Positions 39,692 to 49,079 are shown, counted from the first letter of the stretch. The stretch is DNA of 64,000 nucleotides from Prorocentrum cordatum (GCA_963575745.1 CAUYUJ010015749.1:693435-757434); one strand, 5' to 3'. The notes: generated by a model not told the origin, from the sequence alone. Translations and numbers: made by a program.

Positions 39692-39920
39692 GGCATAAGC
39701 ATAAGCATAAGCATAAGCATCGAACATGAAAACGGCATAAGCATAAACTTGTGGCGCTCCGCCCCTGGCGGCGTTTCCGGCGCCGCCCCTGGCGCGCTCA
39801 GCGCAGATACAAGAGATCCGCGCGGAGCGCCAACAGCTTATGCTTGTGCGGCTTGTGTGTTGTCCCGATCCTTAAGTTTGTGCAGTTTGCGCTTATGCTT
39901 ATGCTTATGCTCATGTGCTG
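39692..39920. mobile_element. Fold-back element family B, copy 9, with hexamer-repeat ends
   Basis: The left end is GCATAA repeated five times, then CGGCATAAGCATAAAC and TGGCGCTCCGCCC. The right end is GGAGCGCCAACAGCTTATGC and, further out, GCTTATGCTTATGCTTATGC. The terminal hexamer has been amplified on both sides. It shares the GGCGCTCC arm variant with copy 7. Confidence 0.8.
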
Positions 39921-40239
39921 TTCTTTCTCGTGCAAATCTTCAAGCACCGTTTTCTGGGAAATCAGGTCCATTTTTTATGCCTGGCTTCGCCGATCGGCCC
40001 GGGCCCCTGCCCCCCCCCCTCCCCCCTCTCCCCCCCCCCTTGTGGGCCAGATCTCTTGGTGGTTTTGGGCGGCTGCTCTTGGCGACTCGTCAGGATCCCT
40101 CCGCCCCAGCCTGCTCCTGCGCGACTGGTGGACGCAGATCGACGCAGCTCCAGCCCAGACCCAGACCCAGACCCCCCCTCCCCAGGTCGAAACCCAGGAT
40201 CAAAAAACGCCTGCCAATGATTGTTACCTCTTGAGGCCA

Positions 40240-40440
40240 TCTCTCGGACGGGGATAGGACGAGGATAGATCCGTTCAAGAGCGTGCCCGGACGCTCTCAG
40301 AGCGTTCCCGGACCTCGGAGAAGGCCGCAGCGCCCGAGACCTCCTCCAGGACCGACGGATCTCAGGGAGCCTCGATTTACCGCTACCCGGTGTTGTCCTC
40401 GCCCTGGCTTCGTCCCAGGGGTTCTCCTGAGGCCCTCCGG
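40240..40440 (+). repeat. Dispersed repeat O, copy 1
   Basis: GATCCGTTCAAGAGCG, GACGCTCTCAGAGCGTTCCC, GAGAAGGCCGCAGCGCCCGA and CCTCGCCCTGGCTTCG, in the same order as 46170-46470 and 51300-51540. Confidence 0.65.
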
Positions 40441-40674
40441 GGGCCCTTGGGGTGCCCCTATGGGCCGTCCAGAGTCCCTCTCGGGTGCCCTCGAGGCCCA
40501 GGCAGCGTGCGGGAGCCTCTCTGGAGCTGCAGCGGAGAGGGTATCTTGGGCACCTCTGAGGCCACGGGTGGTGGACAGTTGGAGGCTCCGACGTCCCAGG
40601 AGGCGCGTGGGCGAGCTCGACCCCCGCCCTGCTTTCCGCGCCTCCATGGCGGGTTTCCAAGACCCCCTCGCGTT

Positions 40675-40860
40675 GTTAAAAAACATCCCGACGGGAGGTC
40701 TTTCTAAATTTTCTGCCTCCGGGGGCTCTTGCCGGGCCCTGGGAGCATCAAGAAACGGCTCAGGATGAAAAACCGGTCCCGTGGAAAGGGTCAAGACCTT
40801 TGGGAGTCGACGTTTCTAAAAAAATCACGACGTCGAGGGTCTGGGCTTGAGGTCCCATAG
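40675..40860 (+). repeat. Dispersed repeat F, best-preserved copy
   Basis: AAAAAACATCCCGACGGGAG, CTGCCTCCGGGGGCTCTTGC, CGGCTCAGGATGAAAAACCG, GGTCAAGACCTTTGGGAGTC and AAAAAAATCACGACGTCGAG. About 175 bp, with A-rich plus CACGACG-type sequence at both ends. Confidence 0.7.
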
Positions 40861-41039
40861 AAAGGGGGAGCCAGAGATGGGGGAGAGCCAGTCATCGCAC
40901 ACGCCTTCTCACCCCCGACAGGCGGGGGCAAGCGGATGACGTTTTTTTCTTTGAGAGAAGGTTAGGCTTAGACACCCTTGTCGAGGGGTGGTCAATACAA
41001 TGGGTTGCCGCCCATGGGGGGGTAATGCAGGCCTCCTGA

Positions 41040-41510
41040 ATGGAGTCCGAGTAGAGAGAGAGTGGGAGGATCGCGCCGCATCGCCGATACATCGGCGATG
41101 CGGCTCGACGTTGAGCCCGATCTTCTCCACCCGACGGCCCAGATGCATCGACAACATTGCTGGTGCATCGGCGATGCTCGAATTGTAAGAGACGGGGGTC
41201 ACTGCAAACAGGGGGTCAGCCAGAGCGCCGGATCTTGAAGGATCCTGCAGAGCCAGGGGTGTATTGACCTGGGCTTGCGCGCAGGATCCTGCAGGATCCT
41301 TCAAGACGTTGCAGGGCCTTGCAGAGCCCGACTGACCCGGGCTGGCGGCTGGCGCGCAGGACCCTGCAGGATCTTGCAGGATCTTGCAAAGCCCGACTGA
41401 CCTGGGTCTGGATTGACCCGGGGCCCCTGCGTCCCCGAGATGCATCGGCGATGCATCAGCGTTGCGCGGTGCGGCGCGATCCTCCGACCCCATCTGCTCG
41501 GACCCCGCTT
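41040..41510. mobile_element. Large TIR element enclosing repeat G
   Basis: GGAGTCCGAGTAGAGAG and GGGAGGATCGCGCCGCATCG on the left are inverted against CGGTGCGGCGCGATCCTCC and TGCTCGGACCCC on the right. CATCGGCGATG palindromes sit just inside both ends. The interior (41195-41420) is a copy of the CTGCAGGATC repeat. The right edge lies about 10 bp before the acceptor of exon 41521. Confidence 0.65.
41195..41420 (+). repeat. Dispersed repeat G, copy 2
   Basis: GACGGGGGTCACTGCAAACA, GGATCTTGAAGGATCCTGCA, two GCGCAGGA(T/C)CCTGCAGGAT subunits and CCGACTGACCTGGGTCTGG. Confidence 0.75.
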
Positions 41511-41520
41511 GGGGTGCCAG

Positions 41521-41702
41521 CTGTGGCTGGTCTCGCCGGCGAGGGCAGCCTCTCGAGGCAGGAGATGCTCAACATCAGCCTCTCGCTCTCGCGGCTGCGG
41601 GTGCCGCCGCACGAGATGCGGGCGCTCGTGGACAGCGTCGCGGCCTGCCTCGCAATGCGCGACGACCAGGTCAACCAGCTGGACCTGTTCCAGTGGGACC
41701 AG
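41521..41702 (+). CDS. Exon (60 codons) of FASTK/RAP/OPR-like protein
   Basis: Acceptor GGGGTGCCAG, two bases of a split codon, then VAGLAGEGSLSRQEMLNISL, SLSRLRVPPHEMRALVDSVA and NQLDLFQWDQ, with donor CCAG|GTTCGG. No stops, balanced composition and good splice signals make this one of the best exons here. LSRQEMLNISLSLSRLRVPP fits the helix-turn-helix repeat pattern of the other exons. Whether all belong to one gene spanning over 14 kb, or to neighbouring paralogues, cannot be decided. Confidence 0.6.
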
Positions 41703-41738
41703 GTTCGGGGCAGCCCAAGCTCGAGGGAGGAGGCAGGC

Positions 41739-41900
41739 TGACCATGACCAGGATGTCGCGGCATCTTGGCGGCGCCGATCTTGGTCGTGGTCCATGTCGG
41801 CCGTCGCCGACTCGCGAGGCTGATCCATCGACGGCGACCAAAGACGAGCAGTTACCAAGATCGGCGCCGACGTTTCCGCCTTTAATCTTGGCCAGGGCCC
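41739..41900 (+). mobile_element. TIR-like element family L, copy 2, inside a probable intron
   Basis: ACCATGACCAGGATGTCGCG, GCCGATCTTGGTCGTGGTCC and GTCGGCCGTCGCCGACTCGC match the minus strand of 5590-5790. It lies about 40 bp after the donor of exon 41521-41702. Confidence 0.65.
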
Positions 41901-42012
41901 CAGGGCCACTCGTTTCTTTCCCTTCGCAGACAGTCGTGGCGCCAACATCGCAGAGCGGATCTCGTTCGGAGAGCACTGGGATGGGCCCGCCTTGTCCTGG
42001 AGAATTCGCTCC

Positions 42013-42098
42013 GGATCTCGAGGTGAATTTCGTGCGGACTCTTTTGGGCCAGAAATGCAGACTACAAAAGAATCCTCGTGAAATTCACTTCGAGATCC
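42013..42098. repeat. 33-bp-arm hairpin
   Basis: GGATCTCGAGGTGAATTTCG (42013 on, arm to 42045) pairs with the arm 42066-42098, which ends AATTCACTTCGAGATCC. The match is about 29 of 33 with a 20-nt spacer. It is small enough to be a minimal MITE or an excised fold-back core. Confidence 0.8.
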
Positions 42099-42300
42099 GC
42101 TCGCCGTTTTGAGGTCTCTGCACGAACGGAAATACACGCAGAAATCCGCTGCAGCACGTCTGCAAGGTCGGTGCAGTGACAGACAGCGGGGATGGCCAGG
42201 ACAGTGTGATCTGCCCTCCGCGGCAGACGGCCGCAGCGGCGGCCCTTGGGGTGGGGCTGGGAGAGGGCTCGGGTGGCGGCGGGATATCTCACCCCCGATG

Positions 42301-42459
42301 GTTAAGTCGGGCACGTCCCTCTACAGGAGGAATTTTCAAAAAGAGGAACAAATAGTCTGGGGACGATGCTCCGACCATTTTTGACTTTCTCTGAATATTC
42401 TTTGCGCATGCTTGAATTCTCGCCCAAAGTTCGCCTGTAGGCGGACATGCCCGACCTAA
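42301..42459 (+). mobile_element. MITE family A, copy 4
   Basis: GTTAAGTCGGGCACGTCCCT to GCGGACATGCCCGACCTAA. Flanking 8-mers CCCCGATG (42293-42300) and CCCCAATG (42460-42467) match at 7 of 8. Confidence 0.9.
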
Positions 42460-42518
42460 CCCCAATGAGGACAGAGCCGAAGAAGTGCAAATTGCGAGGA
42501 GCAGGGCGTACGCACTGG

Positions 42519-42685
42519 CGCTGTGGAGGGCGATGAATGGAGAGGCAGCATGTTGCCAAACAGTTTCCAGATGTCTAAAACCTGTGTTTAAACATACAAA
42601 CAACATGCTTGAAACATGTTTGGAACATATGTCCGACAGGATAGGACTGTTAGGGTGTCCATTGCCGTGGCATCCACAACACTGG
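42519..42685 (+). mobile_element. TIR element family H, copy 3
   Basis: GCGCTGTGGAGGGCGATGAA to GTCCATTGCCGTGGCATCCA. The interior has CCAGATGTCTAAAACCTGTG and GAAACATGTTTGGAACATAT, matching 10653-10848. Confidence 0.75.
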
Positions 42686-42867
42686 CGAAGGCCCCCGGCT
42701 TCGTGCAGGATCGGCGCGCTCCATGGCCGTGTCCGGCGGCAAACGGCAGCCGCGCTTCGGGGGGGCGGCCTTTTTTTTGTATTTCTATTTTTTATGTTTT
42801 TTTATTGGCTTCCTTCTTATTGTTGCCCGATCCAAGGACCTGCCGGCCCGTGCGCCAGTTCCACGGG

Positions 42868-43082
42868 ATCCTCCTCCTCCTCATCCTCCTCCTCCTCCTC
42901 ATCCTCCTCCTCCTCCTACCTCCTCCTCTTGCCTATACTCGTCCTCCTCCTCCTCCTCCTCCTCCTTCTCCTCCTGCTTCTTCTCCTCGCCCGCTTACTC
43001 CTCCTCCTCCTCCTCCTCCTCCTCCTCCTTCTCCTCCTCCTCCGCCTCCTTCGCCTCCTCCCCCTCCCCCTCCCCCTCCCCC
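42868..43082. repeat. (TCC)n tract
   Basis: TCC/TCAT/TTC triplets, ending in CCCCCT hexamers. Confidence 0.9.
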
Positions 43083-43176
43083 CCTGATCCATGCAAGCGC
43101 GTGCCCGAGAGGGGGGGGGGCCTTGCCTCCTGGCCGGAGGCTCCAGGGTTTGCCCCTGCATCCGTGCCTCTGTGGC

Positions 43177-43289
43177 CCATCCTCGACTGCTCTCGATGGC
43201 CCGCCCGCGTCCGGAAGAAGGCCTCCGCACGGGCGTCCGAGGGGCCTTTTTGTGGACGCAGGCGGGCCATCGAGAGCAGTCAAGGATGG
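43177..43289. repeat. Long hairpin, 36-bp arms
   Basis: Left arm 43177-43212 (CCATCCTCGACTGCTCTCGA...) pairs with 43254-43289 (...TCGAGAGCAGTCAAGGATGG) with few mismatches. The loop region contains AAGGCCTCCGCACGGGCGTC, which recurs at about 43349. Confidence 0.85.
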
Positions 43290-43397
43290 CATCCTCCTCG
43301 CGCATCCTGGCCCTCGGTTTTGGCTGCAGGCCCGAGCACGGGCGCCCGGAAAAAGGCCTGAGCACGGGCGTCCAAGGGGCTGGCGCATCCTTTGGTG

Positions 43398-43565
43398 GGC
43401 ATGTTTTCCACCGCCACCACCATACGTAGGAGGGGGATGGGGGTCCTCCTCCTCCTCCTCCTCCTCCTCCTCGTCTTCATCTTCGTCCTCCTCCTCCTTC
43501 TCCTCCGCATCCTCCACCTCCTTCCCCCCTCCAACTTATGGTGGTGGTGGTGGAAAACAGGGCCA
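43398..43565. mobile_element. TIR element family K with a (TCC)n core
   Basis: GTTTTCCACCGCCACCACCA on the left and TGGTGGTGGTGGAAAACAGG on the right. CAACTTATGG just inside the right arm and the triplet core match family K (14550-14730). Confidence 0.75.
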
Positions 43566-43649
43566 TTGTCCTTCTCTGGCATCCTGGCTCTCGGTTTTGA
43601 CTGCAGGCCTCAGGCGGCCAGGCTCCCTCGCTGCGCACTCGGCCCCGCC

Positions 43650-44030
43650 CCCAGCACGCCCCGAAGCGGGCCCTCCCGAGGCACGGGCTCGGAGTGCGGC
43701 GGCCGCGCGGGGGGGGGGGGGATGCGGTGGTTCGGTGGCAAGTCATGGGAGCCGGGCATACCCTCTGTCTTCCGTCTGTAGCGCCGATTAGCGTCGATCA
43801 GCGTCTGGGAGTCGATGAGACAGCGCCGACTTAGCGTCGGTTAGCGTCGACTTCGCGTTAGCTAGCGTCGATTAGCGAGAGCCGACAAGATGGTATGGGA
43901 GGCTCCCATGAGTTGCCACCGAAGGATACCCGGCACACCCCGAGCGCGCCCCGAAGCGGGCTTCCTGAGGCACGGGTTCGGAGTGCAGGTGCCGCGCGAG
44001 GGGGGGGGGGATGCGGTTGGGGGTGGGGGG
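43650..44030 (+). repeat. Nested direct and inverted duplication around a TTAGCGTCGA array
   Basis: CGCCCCGAAGCGGGCCCTCC (43667) and CGCCCCGAAGCGGGCTTCCT (43957) start an 85-bp direct duplication. Between the copies, GGTGGCAAGTCATGGGAGCC and GGCTCCCATGAGTTGCCACC are inverted and enclose a TTAGCGTCGA-type 10-bp tandem array (43785-43885). Confidence 0.8.
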
Positions 44031-44224
44031 GCGCTCGTGAAGGCACGTGCCCTGGGTCGGAGGCGGCGAGAGGCTTGGCCTCGCTCGGACGCGGGCGTTC
44101 TTTATTTCGGCAAGGGTCATCGAGGAGCATTTTTCCCTCGGCACCGCAGGAGGAGGAGGAGGAGGAGGAGGAGGAGGAGGAGGGAGGAGGGAGGAGGGAG
44201 GAGAAGGGAGGGAGGGAGCACGGG

Positions 44225-44470
44225 TCCGTCCTGTGCCCAGGATCGGTGTCCGTTGGTTGCGAAGAAATGCACGCGCGAAAGGGGACAATGCGCAGGGCAT
44301 GGCGAGCAGAGGCGAGGAGCCCAGAGGCGGGCATTGCACGCATTCGCCAGGGCGCCTCGCCGAAGAGGCGCGGGGCAGCGGCGCTCTCCCCGTACAGGAG
44401 GCTCCAGATCCTGGTGGGGATTCCCGAGCTGAGGAGGGAGACGGCGATATCCATCGCCAGGCCTCCACTA
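44225..44470 (-). CDS. Possible minus-strand exon, unknown product
   Basis: The minus-strand frame reads GGLAMDIAVSLLSSGIPTRI, WSLLYGESAAAPRLFGEAPW, then RMRAMPASGLLASARHAL and FRACISSQ. It is compositionally normal and hydrophobic, and a TAG acceptor is possible just upstream (CACTAG|T). I do not recognise it. A pyrimidine tract follows on the minus strand, so a boundary near 44225 is a guess. Confidence 0.3.
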
Positions 44471-45044
44471 GTGTTGCATCGGCTTCTATGACCCTGGTCG
44501 AGAACTAGAAAACGTACATTACCAATGGCGCTCTGTTTTTCAATCCAAGGACTTTTTGAGGGTCGGGGTCGACGTCGAGGCGGTGTGATGCCAACTTATT
44601 TTGTCCGTTCCCGTGGAACCGGCGAAAATGTATACACCGGGATCCCGTACACACCAGGATCCGTTTTCCTGTGCAAATGGCAGCGCAGGGTCGGGACATG
44701 CGTCGGTGTATAGAGCTCGGTTCTCCCCACCCGGATTCCTCCTTCAACGGTTCCCCAGTCCAAAATCCCCCCACCTCGGGCCCGGGAGGGGGTGCATCGA
44801 CCCGCAGTCGCCCACTCATCGACCCATCGCCGATCCATCGGCGCTGCGTCGCCGATTCCGGGTCGACGTCTCCCCCCCCCGAGCCCGCCCCCCCCCCTGT
44901 CGTTGCCCCTCGGGAGCGCCACGCGGGGCCCGGGTCGCCCAGAGGGGCGCGACCCGGGCCGATCTCGCTCCGCGCCTCGGTCGCCTGCCTGGGCCGCTCA
45001 GGTATGGCAGGTCCGTGTCGTGCCTGCACGGCCCCAGACCCCCA

Positions 45045-45230
45045 TCGAGCCATGACAGAAATCACGACGGCGTCTTTCGTGTCCTCCTATTTTCCGCTGG
45101 GGGCCCATACCCGACCCCGGTAGCATCAAACAACGACTCGTGGCGAGCAGCCGGTCCCAGGGAGTGTCGCGACCTTTGGGGGTCGACGTTGTGAACAAAT
45201 CATGATGCCAGGGGTTTGGGGCTTGACCCC
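45045..45230 (+). repeat. Dispersed repeat F, copy
   Basis: CAGAAATCACGACGGCGTCT, CTGGGGGCCCATACCCGACC, AGCAGCCGGTCCCAGGGAGT, GACCTTTGGGGGTCGACG and AAATCATGATGCCAGGG. Confidence 0.65.
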
Positions 45231-45237
45231 AGCGCGG

Positions 45238-45410
45238 AAGTTCAAGGTTGAAAGCCGCCAGTGGCCCAGAATCTGCAAGTATAGATCGATCTGGCGAGCC
45301 TTCGCCCGCCAGGTCGTTCCATCTTGGCCGATTCTGGTGGAACGGTCGTTCCAGACTGAAAGATACGCGCGGTGTCAGAGACCAACGCTGGGGTCGTCAC
45401 GACACGCACC
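45238..45410 (+). mobile_element. TIR element family E, left-truncated copy
   Basis: GTTCAAGGTTGAAAGCCGCC, CAGTGGCCCAGAATCTGC, CGCGGTGTCAGAGACCAACG and the right end TCGTCACGACACGCACC. The left terminus seen in the other copies is missing. Confidence 0.65.
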
Positions 45411-45639
45411 CGCCGTAGGGTCAGATGCTCGTTCAGGGGGGCCACCCTCATGGGGCCCACCGAAAGGATCTGCTCGGCTCTGGTTCGTCTCACACTCGAC
45501 CCTAGCTCGGCCAAGCTTTGGCCCAGGTCGACAAGCCCTTCGACGCAGCATCGGCACATGAGAGACGCGAGTGGCCCCAGGAGGGGCACCAGGACGAGCA
45601 TCTAAGCAGGGCAGGCCCTGCTGCACGCGGGCGCGAATA

Positions 45640-45722
45640 CATCCATATCTATATATATATATGTATATATATATACATCTATACCTATATCTATATATCT
45701 ATATATATAGATATATGTATGA

Positions 45723-45779
<57 letters not shown>

Positions 45780-45780
45780 T
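45640..45780. repeat. (TA)n / (TATC)n microsatellite
   Basis: AT-only array with ATATCT and ATACAT variants, in strong contrast with GC-rich surroundings. Repeated Ile-Tyr frames across it are not genes. Confidence 0.95.
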
Positions 45781-45789
45781 GAGCCTCGC

Positions 45790-46165
45790 GGCACCAGGGA
45801 GCGCGAAGAACGTCGTGAAGCCCCAGGTGACCCGGGACAGCGGGCCGCCGACGGCGCCGCCGTCTCTCCAGAGGCCCCGTGGCCCCCATGCACGTGTCGA
45901 GCCTACGGGAAGCGCGAACACGGGTGCGGGCGTGCAGGATCACGACGGGCCCCGCTGCCACGCAGCGCACCGGCGCGCTCCGTCGCTCAAGCTCCGGGGG
46001 GCACTGGCCTCTCAAGCTTTGGGGGGGGCACGTGCCCGATCTCCGTGGACGCATGGCGCCCACGCGCCAGACCCACGGACTCGCAGCCCATGCGAGGCGC
46101 GTGCCCCAGAACAGATGCCCCCCCGGGTGCCTCATGGAGGCCCCAAGGGCGCTGGGGGTCGTACA
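45790..46165. other. GC-rich unique patch, possible exon
   Basis: Open in several frames on both strands with no TIR or tandem pattern apart from a short CTCAAGCT(C/T)(C/T)GGGGGG duplication at 45987 and 46010. No frame is clearly preferred and no family is recognisable. Confidence 0.2.
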
Positions 46166-46169
46166 GGGC

Positions 46170-46550
46170 TAGGATGAGGATAAATCCGTTCCAGAACGCT
46201 CTCAGAGCGTCCTCCTCCTCTTCCTCCTCCTCCTGCTTCTGCTTCTACCAATACTTCCTACCTCTTGAGGCCATCCTTCGGACGGGGATAGGACGAGCGA
46301 GGGTGCCAGAGCGTTCCCGAACGCTCTCAGAGCGTCCCCGAGCGCTCTGAGAAGGCCGCGGCGCTCGAGCCATCCTCCAGAGCTGCCAAATCTCAGAGAT
46401 TCTCGATGTATCCTGCCCCGAATCGATCCTCGCCCTGGCTTCGGCTCAGGGAGGTGGGGGCAGTGCGCACACGCGCGCGCGCTCGTCAGTGGGCACAGCC
46501 GAGAAGGACAGCTGGGCGCCTGTCGGCCACGTGCAGAGTGGAGGGTTTCT
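46170..46550 (+). repeat. Dispersed repeat O, copy 2
   Basis: AATCCGTTCCAGAACGCTCT and CAGAGCGT occur first, then a TCC insertion, then ACCTCTTGAGGCCATCC, GAGAAGGCCGCGGCGCTCGA, AATCTCAGAGATTCTCGATG and CCTCGCCCTGGCTTCGGCTC. Confidence 0.65.
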
Positions 46551-46559
46551 CTGAAGGGC

Positions 46560-46850
46560 TTTGGCGACCCGTCCCCCTCCTCCTCGTCCTCCTCCTCGTC
46601 CTCCTCCTCCTCGTTCGGCATCCTCCTACCTCCTCCTCGTCGTCCTCTTCCTCCTCCTCCTCCTCCTCCTCCCCCTTCCCCTCCTTCTCTCCTCCGCCTC
46701 CTCCTCCTCCTCCCCTCCTCCTCCTACTCCTCCTCCCCTCTCCCCCTCAACCTCCACCTCCACCTCTTATTCCCTCCTCCCCTTCTCCTCCATCCCTCCT
46801 CCTCCCTCCCTCCTCCTCCTCCTCCTCCCCCTCCTCCTCCTCCTCCTCGG
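46560..46850. repeat. (TCC)n tract
   Basis: TCCTCG, TCC and CCTCCAC triplets. The 3' end is followed by CCCTCCCGGCAG and a non-repetitive patch (46900-46985) that could be an exon. Confidence 0.9.
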
Positions 46851-47018
46851 GTCGCCTACGGCCCCGAGGGAATCCGTGCACCAACCCCCTCCCGGCAGGT
46901 GCGGCAGTGGTGCCCGCCGAGTTCGACGCAGGCCCCACCGCGGCTGCGCGCAAGAGTCACCGATCGCCTTCCACGACTCGCAGAGTGCCGACTCGCAAGC
47001 GTCCGAAGACATACGTGC

Positions 47019-47060
47019 CTGCCTCGATGCATGCATGCATGCATGCATGCACCGAGGCAG
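47019..47060. repeat. (ATGC)n palindrome with CTGCCTCG arms
   Basis: CTGCCTCG and CGAGGCAG enclose a self-complementary GCATGCATGCATGCATGCAT run. Confidence 0.9.
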
Positions 47061-47076
47061 ACATATCTTTTTTATG

Positions 47077-47155
47077 GATGGCCTGGATCCGCTGCCGGGT
47101 ATGTACAATCCATTGCAAAGGATGGTACATTTCCTGGCAGCGGCTCCAGGCCATC
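47077..47155. repeat. ~34-bp-arm hairpin
   Basis: GATGGCCTGGATCCGCTGCC, then a GGTATGTACAATCC-type arm, pairs with GGATGGTACATTTCC and GGCAGCGGCTCCAGGCCATC around an ATTGCAAA loop. Confidence 0.85.
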
Positions 47156-47171
47156 TGCGAGCTGTTCTGGT

Positions 47172-47350
47172 GGCTTCGCGTCGTGTCGACTGGCGGCGAC
47201 CCCGCCGCGGGCGTTCCAGGTTGAACGCCGCCAGTGGCCCAGAACCGGCCTATATGGATCGATGGGGCGATCGAGAAGCCGCCGGTCGTTCAAGTTTGAA
47301 CGATCCACGCGGTGTCAGGAACCAACATTAGGGTCGTCACGACACGAACC
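47172..47350 (+). mobile_element. TIR element family E, intact copy
   Basis: GGCTTCGCGTCGTGTCGAC and GTCGTCACGACACGAACC are inverted ends. Inside are GACCCCGCCGCGGGCGTTCC, CAGTGGCCCAGAACCGGC and GGTCGTTCAAGTTTGAACGA. It shares its layout with 55106-55280. Confidence 0.8.
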
Positions 47351-47689
47351 TGCTGTACTCTGCGAGTCGTTGGCAGGCGCTTGCCTGCAGAGGGACCCTT
47401 TTGGCGGGGAGTGGCATCCCCGGGCGTGCCCTGGCGCCGTGGATCGGAGCCACGGCGGGGGGGGGGGGAGCGGCCGCACTCGGCCTCTCTCATCATGGGG
47501 GCCCTCGCCGCTGTCGAGCAGTAGGGGGGCCCAGGGGCCCCCCCCCGCCCGAGCACTGGCGGGTTGTTGGTCACGAGGGGTGTCCCGAGGGAGGGGGACC
47601 TGGCAAGCTGGGTGCGCTCGCTCCCTCCCATCCCTTACCATGGCGTAGGTATCCTCCCGATTCGCACAGTCGGATGTCGAGCAGGGCAA

Positions 47690-47890
47690 TGACAGCGAGA
47701 GGGTATCCGCGATGCATGGTAGAGCACGGCATGGCGTGGCGTAGAAGGGCACGGCAGAGTGTAGCATGCCATAGCATGGCGTGGCATTCCGCAGTGAAGC
47801 ATAGCACCACAAAGCATGCAACGCAAAGCATGGCATCGCACAGCGGCGTAGAACGCAACACCGCACAACATGTCATGGCATGGCGCCGGT
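47690..47890. repeat. AGCATGGCGT/AGCACGGCA degenerate short repeat
   Basis: About 15 loosely conserved 9-12 bp units (GCATGGCGTGGC, GAGCACGGCATGGC, AAAGCATGGC). No higher-order unit is apparent. Confidence 0.7.
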
Positions 47891-48399
47891 TTCTTTGGAG
47901 GGTATGTGGATCGTCTTCGAGAGGTATGTGCCAGTCTGGAGTCGTGGCTCCATGTCTAGCTCCGTTTGGCTCCCCGAAAAGCTCCACACAAGGCGGGGCT
48001 GATAGAGAGCACCCGCTGGCTCTGCTTCTAACATCGTCGTCTCAACGCAGAAACGTTCCTGAAAACGGCGACGCCCGAAAGTGTCTGTGTGGGGGGGGGA
48101 ACGAATCGACACCTAATGTGAAATCACTTCCGATGTTTTTGTTCGGTGGGGGGGGGCATTTTCAAGAGTTTGAGGCATCTCTGGAAGGACCGAAAACACC
48201 TGCGCTGCAGCGGAAGCACGATGTGGAACAACTGGAGGCGCAGAAATTGGGCCAGCGCTTCAGCGGGAGCAACATGTTGAAACACAGCCCAAGCGAAAAT
48301 CCACTTCCAGGGAATCCTGTGTGTAAAGAAACAGTGCGCGGAGGGGGGCCGGATATCTTCCGGACGTCATCAGGGGAGAGAGGATCGGGGTTGAAAAGA

Positions 48400-48605
48400 C
48401 GGGGGTCAATGCAAACGGGGGTCAGCCAGGGCGCCAGATCTTGCAGGATCCTGCAGGGCCAGGAACGCATTGACCCTGGATTGGGTGCAGGATCCTGCAG
48501 GATCTTGCAAGACCCTTCGCATCGACCCGGGCTTGGGCGCAGGATCTTGCAGGATCCTGCAAGGCCTGACTGACCCAGGTCTGGATTGACCCGGGTCAGG
48601 AGATC
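48400..48605 (+). repeat. Dispersed repeat G, copy 3
   Basis: GACGGGGGTCAATGCAAACG, CAGATCTTGCAGGATCCTGC, two GGGTGCAGGATCCTGCAGGA / GGGCGCAGGATCTTGCAGGA subunits and CCTGACTGACCCAGGTCTGG. Confidence 0.75.
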
Positions 48606-48689
48606 CCCGAGAGGAGAGTAGTATTTCGCATTGTGCAACCGTGGATGGGAAGAGAGCCGAGGGTGAATGTCCGTTGTTGGGAGGCACCT

Positions 48690-48860
48690 CGTCCCCAGAC
48701 CCCCGACGTCACGTTGTCTTCGGAACGCCGACCCCCCCAGAGGTCTCGACCCACTTCCCCGGGCCAGCTTCTCATCCCGAGTCCCTGTTTGACGCTCCCG
48801 AGGGCCAGTAGGGGCACCCAGAGGCCGAACGATGGCGAAACACCGACCGTCATGATTCCC
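48690..48860 (-). repeat. Dispersed repeat F, inverted copy
   Basis: CCAGACCCCCGACGTCACG, GAGGTCTCGACCCACTTCCC, CCAGCTTCTCATCCCGAGTC and AGAGGCCGAACGATGG in reverse order. Confidence 0.6.
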
Positions 48861-48944
48861 AAACTAGGCTTGCCTCAGGGGTTCTTACTTGGTCAAAGGT
48901 TGGTGCCTCGTATTCTTACGTTGCTCGTTGCCCGGAGGTTCCTC

Positions 48945-49060
48945 GGGTTCCTCGGGTTCCCCGCCCCCCGTGCCTCCTACTGTTACGTTGCCCTTTTCCC
49001 CGAGGTTCCTCGGGTTCTCCGGGTTCATCGGGATCCCCGGGTTTCCCAGGTTCACCGCCC
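48945..49060. repeat. GGTTCCTCG / GGTTCATCG short repeat
   Basis: A nine-base GGTTCCTCG unit recurs at 48946-48960 and 49004-49055, separated by a CCCCGCCCCC(C/A)GT section. Confidence 0.75.
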
Positions 49061-49079
49061 CCAGTTGCCCCAAGCAGCG

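Noticed and set aside
45640-45780. Ile/Tyr-rich frames resembling membrane segments
   Set aside because: Translation of the AT microsatellite.
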